A DNA stretch of 37,171 bases from Betaproteobacteria bacterium RIFCSPLOWO2_02_FULL_63_19 (GTDB lineage Bacteria; Pseudomonadota; Gammaproteobacteria; Burkholderiales; SG8-39). Location of the stretch: contig MEQX01000106.1 of NCBI GenBank assembly GCA_001770415.1, forward strand, positions 1 to 37,171. The letters run 5' to 3'. Below the pieces are notes generated by a model, which was given only the letters and a program-made list of their open reading frames with translations, searched no databases and was not told the origin of the DNA. Below are positions 8,804-16,832 of the stretch, one piece after another. The stretch's first letter is position 1. Every line of letters begins with the position of its first letter. A program made the translations under genes and the position numbers.

Positions 8804-8894
8804 ATCCTCGCGGTCTCGATCAACGCTTGTGGTGCCGCTGCGGCCGATACGGGAACGTCGGGACGGCGCGCTGATCTAATCTCAAAGGACCGTG

Positions 8895-9008
8895 ATGCAG
8901 GGCCGTGCGCGGATGTCTCCAGCGGCCGAGCAATACGGGGCGGCCATAGCGATGAGCTTAGTGTGGGCATTGGACCGGGAATCGCGGCTATCCGCGTCAG
9001 AACGATGA
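8895..9008 (+). CDS. Small ORF (37 residues) coupled to the JAMM peptidase gene
   Basis: This short frame starts with ATG 8895, five bases after an AAAGGA ribosome site. That site is better than anything in front of the JAMM gene. Its stop overlaps the JAMM start as ATGA (9005-9008), the same junction used between the later genes of the operon. The peptide is not recognisable and contains no cysteine. It may be a leader that brings ribosomes to the poorly marked JAMM start, or a genuine small protein. Evidence is the ribosome site and the overlap only. Confidence 0.4.
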   Translation: MQGRARMSPAAEQYGAAIAMSLVWALDRESRLSASER

Positions 9009-9424
9009 TGCGAACCTTGGTGCTGGCACGCAATCTGGGTGAACGCTTGGGAGGGTACGCGCGTCGTGCCTATCCGCAGGAGGCCTGTGGCGTGCTGCTG
9101 GGCAAGTCCGCGGGTGACGATCGTATCGTGATCTCGGTGCACCAGGCACGCAATCTCAACGCCGAGCGCCCGCGGGATCGTTACGAACTGGATCCCGGCG
9201 ACTTCCTCGCGGCGGATGAGGAAGCGCGCAAGACCGGTCTGGACATAGTCGGCATCTGGCACACGCACCCCGATCATCCGGCACAACCTTCGGCGACGGA
9301 TCGCGCCGCGGCGTGGCCCGGATGGTCCTACGTGATCGTCTCGGTGAGTTGCGACGGCGTCGGCGACGTGCGCAGTTGGTGCTTGAGCGACGACCGGTTC
9401 GAAGAGGAGGCGATACGCTCATGA
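9005..9424 (+). CDS. mec: JAMM/MPN+ metallopeptidase, Mec-like (sulfur-carrier-cysteine peptidase)
   Basis: The 139-residue protein is a minimal JAMM zinc isopeptidase. The catalytic Glu is Glu26 (YPQEACGVLLG), and the zinc-binding motif is HTHPDHPAQPSATD: His86, His88, Ser96 and Asp99. In Mycobacterium tuberculosis the equivalent Mec releases cysteine from the CysO thiocarboxylate adduct, and related QbsD-type enzymes trim the C-terminus of sulfur carriers. Here the next gene encodes a carrier with two residues after Gly-Gly, so a trimming role is plausible. ATG 9005 is chosen over 9008 because it overlaps the upstream small ORF stop. The gene ends with an ATGA overlap to the carrier gene. 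Confidence 0.9.
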   Translation: MMRTLVLARNLGERLGGYARRAYPQEACGVLLGKSAGDDRIVISVHQARNLNAERPRDRYELDPGDFLAADEEARKTGLDIVGIWHTHPDHPAQPSATDRAAAWPGWSYVIVSVSCDGVGDVRSWCLSDDRFEEEAIRS

Positions 9425-9705
9425 AAACGATCACCGTGCGCATTCCCACGCCGCTGCGCGCGTACACGCACGGCGCGGACGAGGTTCGCGCCGAAGGCGC
9501 AACGGTGGCTGATGCGATGCGTGCGCTGGGCGACGCCTACGACGGGCTGCTTGCCCAAGTGCTTACCGAGGACGGCGAACCGCGGCAGTTCGTCAACATC
9601 TATCTCGGCAGCCGAAACGTGCGTGCGCTTCAGGGGATGCGGACTCCGGTGGCCGAAGGTGACGTCATTTCCATTGTTCCAGCTGTGGCCGGAGGCAGGG
9701 CATGA
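9421..9705 (+). CDS. cysO: CysO-like ubiquitin-fold sulfur carrier with Gly-Gly-Arg-Ala tail
   Basis: The 94-residue beta-grasp protein of the MoaD/ThiS type closely follows mycobacterial CysO, with RQFVNIYLG in the middle and an IVPAVAGG end. The sulfur is carried as a thiocarboxylate on the terminal glycine. Here two further residues, Arg93-Ala94, follow Gly91-Gly92, so the encoded form cannot be adenylylated at Gly until the tail is removed. The JAMM peptidase encoded just upstream is the obvious candidate for this. Both ends overlap neighbouring genes by ATGA, showing tight coupling to the peptidase and the E1 enzyme. Confidence 0.92.
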   Translation: MKTITVRIPTPLRAYTHGADEVRAEGATVADAMRALGDAYDGLLAQVLTEDGEPRQFVNIYLGSRNVRALQGMRTPVAEGDVISIVPAVAGGRA

Positions 9706-10871
9706 CCGCGAAGGACCGGCGTCTGGCCCAACTCAGGGCGGCGATAGGCGACGTTACGCCGCGCGAGGCGCTCACGCTGCAGGCGCAAGGCGCGGTGCTG
9801 GTCGACGTGCGCGAAACCGACGAGATAGCGCAGGGTAGCCCGCCGGGGGCGCGCCGTCTCGGTCGCGGATTTCTGGAGCTGCGGATAGAAGAGGCGGTCC
9901 CGGACTTGAACCAGAAGGTAGTGCTGATGTGCGCCACCGGTATTCGGTCGCTCTTCGCGGCGGAAGATTTGATGCGGCTCGGGTATACCAGACTGTTCAA
10001 CATGGCCGGCGGATTCACTAGCTGGAAGAACGAGGGCCTGCCGATCGAGATCCCGCCTCGCCTGGAGGCAACCGAGCGCGAGCGGTATTCGCGACACTTG
10101 ACCATGCCCGAAGTCGGCGAAGCCGGGCAGCTGCGCCTGCGCGCGAGCAAGGTCATGTTGTTGGGGGCGGGCGGTCTTGGCTCGCCTGCGGCTGTCTACC
10201 TCGCCGCGGCGGGGGTCGGCACCCTGGCCATCATCGATCACGATGTGGTCGACCGCAGCAATCTGCAGCGCCAGATCCTGCACACCGAAGAACGCATCGG
10301 TACAGCGAAAGTCGCATCGGCCAAGTTGATGATAGAGGCGCTCAATCCTGCAACGAAGGTGCTGCCGTTCGCAACCCGGTTGTCCAGCAGCAATGCCGAG
10401 GATCTAATCCGTGGCTTCGATGTCGTCGTCGACGGGTCGGATAATTTTCCCACGCGTTACCTGGTTAACGACGCCTGCGTGAAGCTCGGCATTCCCAATG
10501 TTCATGGTTCGGTGTATCGCTTCGAGGGACAAGCGACGGTATTCTGGCCCCGTTATCCCAAGACGCGCGGGCCCTGCTACCGCTGTCTCTATCCCGAGCC
10601 GCCGCCGCCGGATTTGGCGCCCTCGTGTGCCGAAGCCGGTGTGCTTGGGGTGTTGCCCGGGGTAGTCGGACTGCTGCAAGCAGTAGAGACGTTGAAGATC
10701 CTGCTTGGGATAGGCGAACCTCTGGTCGGCAGGCTGCTCTGCTATGACGCGCTACGCGCGCGCTTTAGCGAACTGGAACTGTTGCGCAATCCTCACTGTC
10801 GTTATTGCGGCGATGAAACCGCGTTCCCAGGCTATGTCGATTATGAGCAATTTTGCGCGCGCGCGGCGTGA
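9702..10871 (+). CDS. moeZ: Rhodanese-E1 fusion (MoeZ/MoeB-like sulfur-carrier adenylyltransferase and sulfurtransferase)
   Basis: This 389-residue protein should activate the carrier tail with ATP and load sulfur on it. Residues about 15-118 are a rhodanese domain with the active loop CATGIRS (Cys77). Residues about 122-389 are a ThiF/MoeB E1 domain. It has nucleotide-binding GAGGLG (155-160), NLQRQ, DGSDNFPTRY, Cys309 in PSCAEAGVLG at the place of the ThiF/MoeB cysteine, and zinc pairs CYRC (292/295) and CRYC (366/369). In mycobacterial MoeZ and human MOCS3 the rhodanese is C-terminal, so the order is reversed here. It is coupled by ATGA to the carrier gene. Confidence 0.93.
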   Translation: MTAKDRRLAQLRAAIGDVTPREALTLQAQGAVLVDVRETDEIAQGSPPGARRLGRGFLELRIEEAVPDLNQKVVLMCATGIRSLFAAEDLMRLGYTRLFNMAGGFTSWKNEGLPIEIPPRLEATERERYSRHLTMPEVGEAGQLRLRASKVMLLGAGGLGSPAAVYLAAAGVGTLAIIDHDVVDRSNLQRQILHTEERIGTAKVASAKLMIEALNPATKVLPFATRLSSSNAEDLIRGFDVVVDGSDNFPTRYLVNDACVKLGIPNVHGSVYRFEGQATVFWPRYPKTRGPCYRCLYPEPPPPDLAPSCAEAGVLGVLPGVVGLLQAVETLKILLGIGEPLVGRLLCYDALRARFSELELLRNPHCRYCGDETAFPGYVDYEQFCARAA

Positions 10872-10896
10872 GCAGGATTTGCCGATTGCGGCAGTT

Positions 10897-11862
10897 ATGG
10901 GCGCATCGGACGGCAGGGGAATACTCGCGGCGGTTGGCAATACCCCGCTGATCGAATTGCCGATGAGCGTCAAAGCATCGGGGCGCACGCGGCTGTTTGC
11001 CAAGCTTGAAAGCGTGAATCCGGGTGGGTCGATAAAGGATCGCCCGGTAGCGCGTATGCTCACGCGGGCGATCGAGGCAGGGCGGTTTGCCGGCGGCCGA
11101 AGGTTGCTCGATTCGTCGTCGGGCAACGCGGGCATTTCCTATGCGATGCTGGGGGCGGCGCTGCGCGTACCGGTAACCATCGTCGTGCCGGGCAACGCAA
11201 GCCGGGAGCGCATGGAACGGATACGCGCGCACGGAGCGGAGCTGGTCATTACCGATCCTATCGAGGGCTATGACTTTGCGCTGCGAGAGGCGCATCGTCT
11301 CGCGCACGAGCGCCCCGACCTCTACTGGCACTGCGACCAGTACAGCAACGAAGACAACTGGCGTGCGCATTACGAAGGCACGGCGGACGAGCTTCTGTTT
11401 CAGCTCGCACACCAGGCCGAAACGCCGCCCGACGTTTTCGTTGCAGGCGTAGGAACCGGCGGCACGCTCACGGGCGTGGGACGGAGGCTGCGTGAAGTCC
11501 GGCCGGATGTGCGGGTCGTTGCAGCCATACCGGAAACCTTCCCCGGCATAGAAGGGCTGAAACCGCTGGGCCATCCGGGCGATATCGTCCCGAAACTGCT
11601 CGACGAGTCGCTCATCGACGAGCGCATCAGGGTGACCCTGGACGACGCAGTGGCAATGTGCAACCGCCTCACCCGCAGCGGCCTGTTCGTCGGACCCTCC
11701 TCCGGCGCGTTTGTCCATGCGGCGCTCGAACTCGCTGCCCGAAAAGAGTATCGCGTCATCGTCACGGTGCTGAGCGACACCGGCGAACGCTATGTTTCAA
11801 CGGGTATGTGGAGCGGCGCTCGCGCGCCGTCGGCCAGGCGATCGAAAGCTAAGCGGCACTAA
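10897..11862 (+). CDS. cysM: Cysteine synthase of the CysM type, probably using the sulfur carrier
   Basis: This is a fold-type II PLP enzyme. The NPGGSIKDRP segment holds the PLP lysine (Lys47 from this start), SSGNAGIS is the asparagine loop, and GVGTGGTLTGVGRRL binds the phosphate. The sequence VVAAIPETFPGIEGLKPLG follows the CysM-like branch. In M. tuberculosis CysM uses O-phosphoserine and thiocarboxylated CysO. The conserved operon here suggests the same chemistry, but the acceptor substrate is inferred. The start is uncertain: ATG 10897 gives 321 residues, close to mycobacterial CysM. ATG 10843, inside the E1 gene, is the main alternative. Neither has a clear ribosome site. Confidence 0.9.
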   Translation: MGASDGRGILAAVGNTPLIELPMSVKASGRTRLFAKLESVNPGGSIKDRPVARMLTRAIEAGRFAGGRRLLDSSSGNAGISYAMLGAALRVPVTIVVPGNASRERMERIRAHGAELVITDPIEGYDFALREAHRLAHERPDLYWHCDQYSNEDNWRAHYEGTADELLFQLAHQAETPPDVFVAGVGTGGTLTGVGRRLREVRPDVRVVAAIPETFPGIEGLKPLGHPGDIVPKLLDESLIDERIRVTLDDAVAMCNRLTRSGLFVGPSSGAFVHAALELAARKEYRVIVTVLSDTGERYVSTGMWSGARAPSARRSKAKRH

Positions 11863-11989
11863 GAAACCGGTCCGCCCTCCCGGGGCGGTGCGAAGGGCGC
11901 GAATTTGCCACCGGAGGCACCGCCTGCGCTGCCATGCCGGCCCGTTGCTTCGCGGAGCCGGCGGGTACCCGCTATTTCGACCGCCTGGC

Positions 11990-13948
11990 TCACTCCGTCG
12001 GGGTTTCCCCCTGCCGCAGCAATGCCTCGAACTCCTGCGCCGGCAGCGGACGGCTGAAAAGATAACCCTGTCGTTCGTCGCACTGGTGGGCGTTGAGGAA
12101 ATCCAGTTGTTCCTTCGTTTCCACTCCCTCGGCGATGACCCGCAAATTCAGGTCGTGACCCAGATTGATCACCGCGCGCGTGATGGCGGCGCCGTCCGGA
12201 TCGCTTGCGACGTCGCGCACGAAAGACCGGTCTATCTTGAGCCGGTCCACCGGGAACCGCTTCAGGTAGCTCAGAGACGAGTAGCCGGTGCCGAAATCGT
12301 CGATCGAAAGTGTTAGTCCCAGCGATTTCAGTCGTTGCAGCACTTTGACCACTTCGTCGACGTTCTGCATGATTACGCTCTCGGTGACCTCGAGTTCGAC
12401 ATAGCGCGGGTCAAGGCCGCTTTCCTTGACGATGTGCGCGACCACGGCTACCAGGTTCCGCTCCCTGAACTGACGGGCCGAAATATTGACCGCGACACTG
12501 ATGGGCGGAAGACCTGCATCCTGCCAGGCCCGATTCTGGGCGCACGCGGTGCGCAGTACCCACTCGCCGATCGAAACGATCAGCCCCGTCTGCTCCGCCA
12601 GCGGAATGAACTTTTCCGGGGAGATCAGGCCGAGTTTCGGATGCTGCCACCGGACCAACACTTCTGCGCCGAACATCCGGTTCGTACGCAGATCCACCTG
12701 CGGCTGGTAGTGCAGCACGAGTTCGCCGCGCTGTACCGCGCGGCGCATCCAGCTCTCCAGCGCCAGGCGCTCGTGCACGCTCGCGGTCATCTCCGCTTTG
12801 AAGAACTGGAAGGTGTTGCGGCCTGCGTCCTTGGCGCGATACATGGCGATCTCGGCGTGCTGCAGCAGCGTCTCGACCTTGTCTGCGTCCATTGGATAGG
12901 TGGCGATACCGACGCTCGCGGTCACGAAGAACTCGCGTTCGCCCAACTCGAACGGCAGCACGAAGACGTTCATGATCCGCTGCAGCTCGGCGTAGATGGC
13001 TCTCTCGCTGTCCTGTTCGCCGAAAACCAGGACAAATTCATCGCCCCCGACATGTGCCACGGTATCGACTTCCCGCAGACAGCATGCGAGGCGCTCGCCG
13101 ACCAGGCGCAGTATGTTGTCGCCCACCGCATGCCCGAGACTGTCATTGATGACCCGGAAGTTATCCAGGTCGATGAACGTCATGACCATGCCGTGACCGT
13201 AACGCTTGGCGCGTACTATGGCCCGCTCCGCCCGATCGGCGAGCAGATTCCGGTTCGGCAGTCCGGTCAGCGTGTCGTAGTTCGCGCGTCGTGCCAGTTC
13301 CTCCTGGTATTTCCTGGTTTCGGTGATGTCGTTCAACACCGCGACGTAATGCGTCACCAGGCCATGGTCGTCCCTTACCGGGGCGAGTTGCAGATCGTTC
13401 CAGTACAGGGTGCCGTCCTTGCGGAAGCTTCGCAGCACCACGTGACATGAACGCTGCTCCTTGACCGCGAGTCGCACCGCATCGAGTTCGGGCTGGTCGA
13501 CGCCTGCCGCCTCCAGAAAGCTCGGATTGCGGCCGAGGGCCTCGGCGCTCGAGTAGCCGGTAATGCGCTCGAAGGCCGGATTGACGGAGATGATCGGCAG
13601 ATTGGGGCGCCGGTACTCCACGATGATCATCGCGTTCGTGCTCGATTCGATGGCGCGATCCCGCAGCCTTAGCGCCTCCTGCCCCTCGGCGATCAGCGTC
13701 AGGCCCCGATTCATCAACAGGAACAGCAGCCAACCGGTCGAAATGATGAAGAACCAGCCGACGAACAACTGGGACCACGAAAGCGGATCGGCCTCGGCGA
13801 TGAACAGTGACATGGGAATCCCGTTCTGCAGCAGTATCCACGCGCCCACCAGCGCGACATACGACACCGCGACCCTCACCGCCGCACGCCTTGCAAGCGC
13901 GAGACTGCCGATGGCGCGGGGCTGCAGATCCGTTGATTTCGCTTTCAT
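11990..13948 (-). CDS. Membrane PAS-GGDEF-EAL protein (cyclic-di-GMP turnover)
   Basis: The 652-residue protein has two membrane segments (about 28-45 and 59-80), a PAS domain (about 95-215), a GGDEF domain and an EAL domain. The GGDEF signature is intact at 301-305, with the inhibitory site REVD five residues before it, so a diguanylate cyclase with feedback control is possible. The EAL domain reads EVL at 429-431, a common tolerated variant. It keeps Asn488, Glu520, the DDFGTGYSS segment, Lys571 and AEGVET, so phosphodiesterase activity is also plausible. Which activity dominates cannot be read from sequence. The start ATG at 13948 has a GAAGGA site. The frame stays open upstream only because it runs into a decayed UvrA-like fragment. 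Confidence 0.95.
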   Translation of the reverse strand: MKAKSTDLQPRAIGSLALARRAAVRVAVSYVALVGAWILLQNGIPMSLFIAEADPLSWSQLFVGWFFIISTGWLLFLLMNRGLTLIAEGQEALRLRDRAIESSTNAMIIVEYRRPNLPIISVNPAFERITGYSSAEALGRNPSFLEAAGVDQPELDAVRLAVKEQRSCHVVLRSFRKDGTLYWNDLQLAPVRDDHGLVTHYVAVLNDITETRKYQEELARRANYDTLTGLPNRNLLADRAERAIVRAKRYGHGMVMTFIDLDNFRVINDSLGHAVGDNILRLVGERLACCLREVDTVAHVGGDEFVLVFGEQDSERAIYAELQRIMNVFVLPFELGEREFFVTASVGIATYPMDADKVETLLQHAEIAMYRAKDAGRNTFQFFKAEMTASVHERLALESWMRRAVQRGELVLHYQPQVDLRTNRMFGAEVLVRWQHPKLGLISPEKFIPLAEQTGLIVSIGEWVLRTACAQNRAWQDAGLPPISVAVNISARQFRERNLVAVVAHIVKESGLDPRYVELEVTESVIMQNVDEVVKVLQRLKSLGLTLSIDDFGTGYSSLSYLKRFPVDRLKIDRSFVRDVASDPDGAAITRAVINLGHDLNLRVIAEGVETKEQLDFLNAHQCDERQGYLFSRPLPAQEFEALLRQGETPTE

Positions 13949-14177
13949 GTCGCTTCCTTCAGGAAGTAGAAGCAACCGCCGCGTACTGGTCGTCGGGCGG
14001 CTGCCCACGCCGGACAGAAACTCCGATTCCGGTAGCGCCGTCAGCGTAGAGCGCAGTATCCACGCCGATGACCAGCATGTCCATGTCGGCGCAGGTTCTC
14101 GATGCCGCAGCCGGTGAGCGCGCGGGCGCTCCATCCAATGTTGACCGAGGTCAAGTCGCGTTGTCTTGAACCTGCGG

Positions 14178-14422
14178 TCAGGCTCCGTGCGCGACAAGAA
14201 AATCGACGAGCACTTGCGCAGTATGCAACCCGCACGGTGTTTCACGAGGGATTCGGGCGAATCCTGCGCCACGATGCGGCCTTTTGCATCGCCGCTCTCA
14301 GGTCCCGCGCCGATGATCCAGTCGGCCTCCGCGATCACGTCGAGCTTGTGTTCGATCACCACCACCGTGTTGTCGCCGTCCATCGGCCGGTGCAGCATGC
14401 GCATGCGGCGCTCGATGTCCGC
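14178..14422 (-). pseudogene. Remnant of a UvrA-family gene (C-terminal end only)
   Basis: About 80 residues of a UvrA-type C-terminus can be read on the minus strand. ADIERRMRMLHRP leads into GDNTVVVIEHKLDVIAEADW, then IIGAGPESGDAKGRIVAQDSPESLVKH, which is the second ATPase domain's Walker B-distal region and H-loop of UvrA or UvrA2. After KH a single-base shift is needed to continue (PCGLHTAQVLVDFLVAHGA) to a stop at 14178. The signature, zinc and first ATPase domains are absent upstream. It is therefore a truncated and frameshifted relic. The reading frame runs by chance into the following GGDEF/EAL gene. Confidence 0.8.
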
Positions 14423-14533
14423 GACGCGCGGGCCTTGGCCCTCGCGCGCGTCGCAGCGCTCGAATCGGAATTTCGCTACCATCACATCGGCCCGCCCCCG
14501 ATACTCAGGGCCTCAACCACAGGTAGCGTTTCA

Positions 14534-15562
14534 ATGAGCAGCGGTCACGACGGTTGGCGCGAAGAGAAGCGGTCCGCGTATCTTTACCGCGTCATCGCCG
14601 AGTACGAGCGCGGCACGCCGCGAGAGATGCTTTTTCGCAGCCTTGCCAAGGAAGCGGACGGGCAGGCGGAGATTTGGAACCGCGTGGCGGGGAGGGATTC
14701 GACGCCCGAGTACAGCCCGGATTTGCGCACCCGGATCGTCGCTGGTCTGCTCGGCAGGCGCGGACCGCGCGCCATGCGCGCAGTGCTCGCTGCGATGAAG
14801 GTGCGCGGGCTTTCGGTCTACACGCACGCCGCGCCCGGTCACCCGGCTCCGACATCGATCGAAGACATGGCATCGCGCCACCGAGGCATGGGCACCAGCG
14901 GCAATCTGCGTGCGGCCGTGTTTGGCGTCAATGACGGCCTGATCTCGAATCTTTCTCTGATCCTGGGCGTCGCCGGCGCATCGTCGAACTCGGGCGTTAT
15001 CGTGCTTTCTGGCGTCGCGGGGCTGCTCGCGGGCGCATTCTCGATGGCCGCGGGCGAATTGGTGTCGGTGCGGTCCCAGCGCGAGATGTTCGAATACCAG
15101 ATAGGGCTGGAGCGACATGAACTCGAACAGTATCCGGAGGAGGAAGCCGAGGAACTCGCGCTCGTTTACGCGGCCAAGGGAATGCCCAAGGACCAGGCGC
15201 TGGAGCTGGCGCGAAAAATCGTTGCCGATCCCGAAAAGGCGCTCGACACCCTTGCGCGCGAGGAATTGGGGCTCAATCCGGATGAACTCGGGTCGCCGTG
15301 GGGTGCAGCGTGGGCCTCGTTCGCGTCGTTTGCAACCGGCGCCGTGATTCCGCTGCTGCCGTTTCTGTTGATTGGCGGAAGTGGCGCGCTGATCGGCTCA
15401 ATCGCGGCTACCGCAGTGTCACTGTTCGGCGTCGGCGCGGCGATCAGTCTTTTCACGGGGCGAAATGCGCTTCAGGACGGATTGCGCATGCTGTGTATCG
15501 GTGCGGCCGCCGGCGCTGTGACCTTCGGGGTCGGCACGCTGATGGGCGCGAGCCTCGCCTGA
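14534..15562 (+). CDS. Ferritin-like/VIT1 fusion, probable iron or manganese transporter (MbfA-like)
   Basis: The 342-residue protein has an N-terminal helical part (about 8-110) resembling the rubrerythrin/ferritin-like region of MbfA-type proteins. The C-terminal VIT1/CCC1 membrane domain (about 125-342) carries LRAAVFGVNDGLISNLSLILGVAGA, FSMAAGELVSVRSQRE, an acidic cytoplasmic segment and paired C-terminal membrane helices. VIT1/CCC1 proteins move Fe2+ or Mn2+ out of the cytoplasm. In the second helix the usual E-E-x-x-H metal ligand pattern reads E-A-D-G-Q, so the di-iron site may be incomplete. The start at 14534 is chosen because upstream sequence in the same frame overlaps the UvrA relic on the other strand. 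Confidence 0.88.
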   Translation: MSSGHDGWREEKRSAYLYRVIAEYERGTPREMLFRSLAKEADGQAEIWNRVAGRDSTPEYSPDLRTRIVAGLLGRRGPRAMRAVLAAMKVRGLSVYTHAAPGHPAPTSIEDMASRHRGMGTSGNLRAAVFGVNDGLISNLSLILGVAGASSNSGVIVLSGVAGLLAGAFSMAAGELVSVRSQREMFEYQIGLERHELEQYPEEEAEELALVYAAKGMPKDQALELARKIVADPEKALDTLAREELGLNPDELGSPWGAAWASFASFATGAVIPLLPFLLIGGSGALIGSIAATAVSLFGVGAAISLFTGRNALQDGLRMLCIGAAAGAVTFGVGTLMGASLA

Positions 15563-15572
15563 GGCAGCTCTG

Positions 15573-16832
15573 GTGCAGAACCCCGTGCTGCACAGCGTCG
15601 CCGGTTTCTTCGCCCTGCACCTGTTGGCGTGGTTCGCGTCTGAGCGCCGCGGCGGTGTTGCATGGCGCACGGTCATCTCCGGTATGGCGCTCACCCTCGG
15701 CCTCGGAACGCTGTTGCTGAAGGTCCCGCCCGTGAGCGAATTGTTTCTCGACCTGAATGCGCTGGTCGCGAGCATCGAGCGGGCGACCACGGACGGGACG
15801 TCCTTCGTTTTCGGGTATCTCGGGGGCGCGCCACTGCCTTTCGAGGAAAAGCAGCCGGGCGCCTCCTTCATATTCGCGTTTCGCGCCCTGCCACTGGTTC
15901 TCGTCATCTCCGCGCTGTCCTCGCTGCTTTTCTATTGGCGCATCCTGCCGCTGGTGGTAAGTGCGTTTTCGTTCCTTCTAACACGTACCATGGGAGTCGG
16001 CGGCGCGGTTGGACTGTCGGCAGCGGCCAACGTGTTCGTGGGCATGGTGGAAGCGCCGCTGTTCGTGCGCCCCTATATCCGCGGCATGACGCGCAGCGAA
16101 CTGTTCGTCATGATGACCTGCGGCATGGCGACCATAGCTGGAACGGTGATGGTCTTGTACGCCAGCGTACTCGGGCGCGTCATTCCGGATATTCTGGGTC
16201 ACCTGCTGATTGCCTCGATCATCAGCACCCCGGCGGCGATCGTCGTGGCCCTGCTCATGGTGCCCGCGGCACCCGGAGACGGGCCGCCGACGCAGGGCGA
16301 TCTGGTTCCGCCTCAGGAGGCGCGCGGCGCGATGGACGCGATCGCCCGCGGCACGGTGGACGGTGTTTCGCTGCTGGTGAACATCATTGCGATGCTGGTG
16401 GTGCTGGTCGCGCTGGTGGCGCTCGTCAACCAGGCACTGGTGCTTCTGCCCGAGGTGCGGGGTGCGCCGATCACGATGCAACGCGTGCTCGGCGGTGTGA
16501 TGGCTCCGCTGGTCTGGGTGATGGGTATTCCGTGGTCAGAGGCTGCGACCGCGGGCGCACTGATGGGCACCAAGACGGTATTGAACGAGTTCATCGCCTA
16601 TGTGGATCTGGCGAATCTCCCCATCGATGCGCTATCCAACCGCAGCGAACTGATGATGACCTACGCGTTGTGCGGCTTTGCCAATTTCGGCAGCTTGGGC
16701 ATCATGATCGGCGGACTCGCGACCATGGCTCCCGAGAGACGCTCGGAGATCGTCGCGCTGGGTGGGAAAACCCTTGTCTCGGGCACGCTCGCCACGCTGA
16801 TTACCGGCAGCGTGGTTGGTATTCTGTACTAG
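15573..16832 (+). CDS. Concentrative nucleoside transporter (CNT/NupC family)
   Basis: This 419-residue inner-membrane protein has about ten hydrophobic segments. Family landmarks are SAAANVFVGMVEAPLFVRPYI (the region that carries the nucleoside-binding Glu in CNTs) and GIPWSEAATAGALMGTKTVLNEFIAY near the C-terminus. CNTs import nucleosides with H+ or Na+. The start is GTG 15573, 10 bases past the previous stop, so it is probably cotranscribed with the VIT1 gene. Its stop shares a CTAG with the stop of the converging minus-strand gene, so the two genes overlap by 4 bases tail to tail. Confidence 0.92.
   Translation: MQNPVLHSVAGFFALHLLAWFASERRGGVAWRTVISGMALTLGLGTLLLKVPPVSELFLDLNALVASIERATTDGTSFVFGYLGGAPLPFEEKQPGASFIFAFRALPLVLVISALSSLLFYWRILPLVVSAFSFLLTRTMGVGGAVGLSAAANVFVGMVEAPLFVRPYIRGMTRSELFVMMTCGMATIAGTVMVLYASVLGRVIPDILGHLLIASIISTPAAIVVALLMVPAAPGDGPPTQGDLVPPQEARGAMDAIARGTVDGVSLLVNIIAMLVVLVALVALVNQALVLLPEVRGAPITMQRVLGGVMAPLVWVMGIPWSEAATAGALMGTKTVLNEFIAYVDLANLPIDALSNRSELMMTYALCGFANFGSLGIMIGGLATMAPERRSEIVALGGKTLVSGTLATLITGSVVGILY

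Noticed and set aside
11872..11945. GC-rich inverted repeats between cysM and the convergent GGDEF/EAL gene
   Set aside because: Stems are short and lack a U-run in either direction, so I do not call a terminator.
12335..13450. 371-codon plus-strand frame opposite the GGDEF/EAL gene
   Set aside because: It is a shadow of the minus-strand gene, whose PAS, GGDEF and EAL motifs are intact.
13959..14084. 41-codon minus-strand ORF ending 10 bases before the GGDEF/EAL start
   Set aside because: It has only a weak ribosome site, no recognisable sequence and lies in the decayed region after the UvrA relic.
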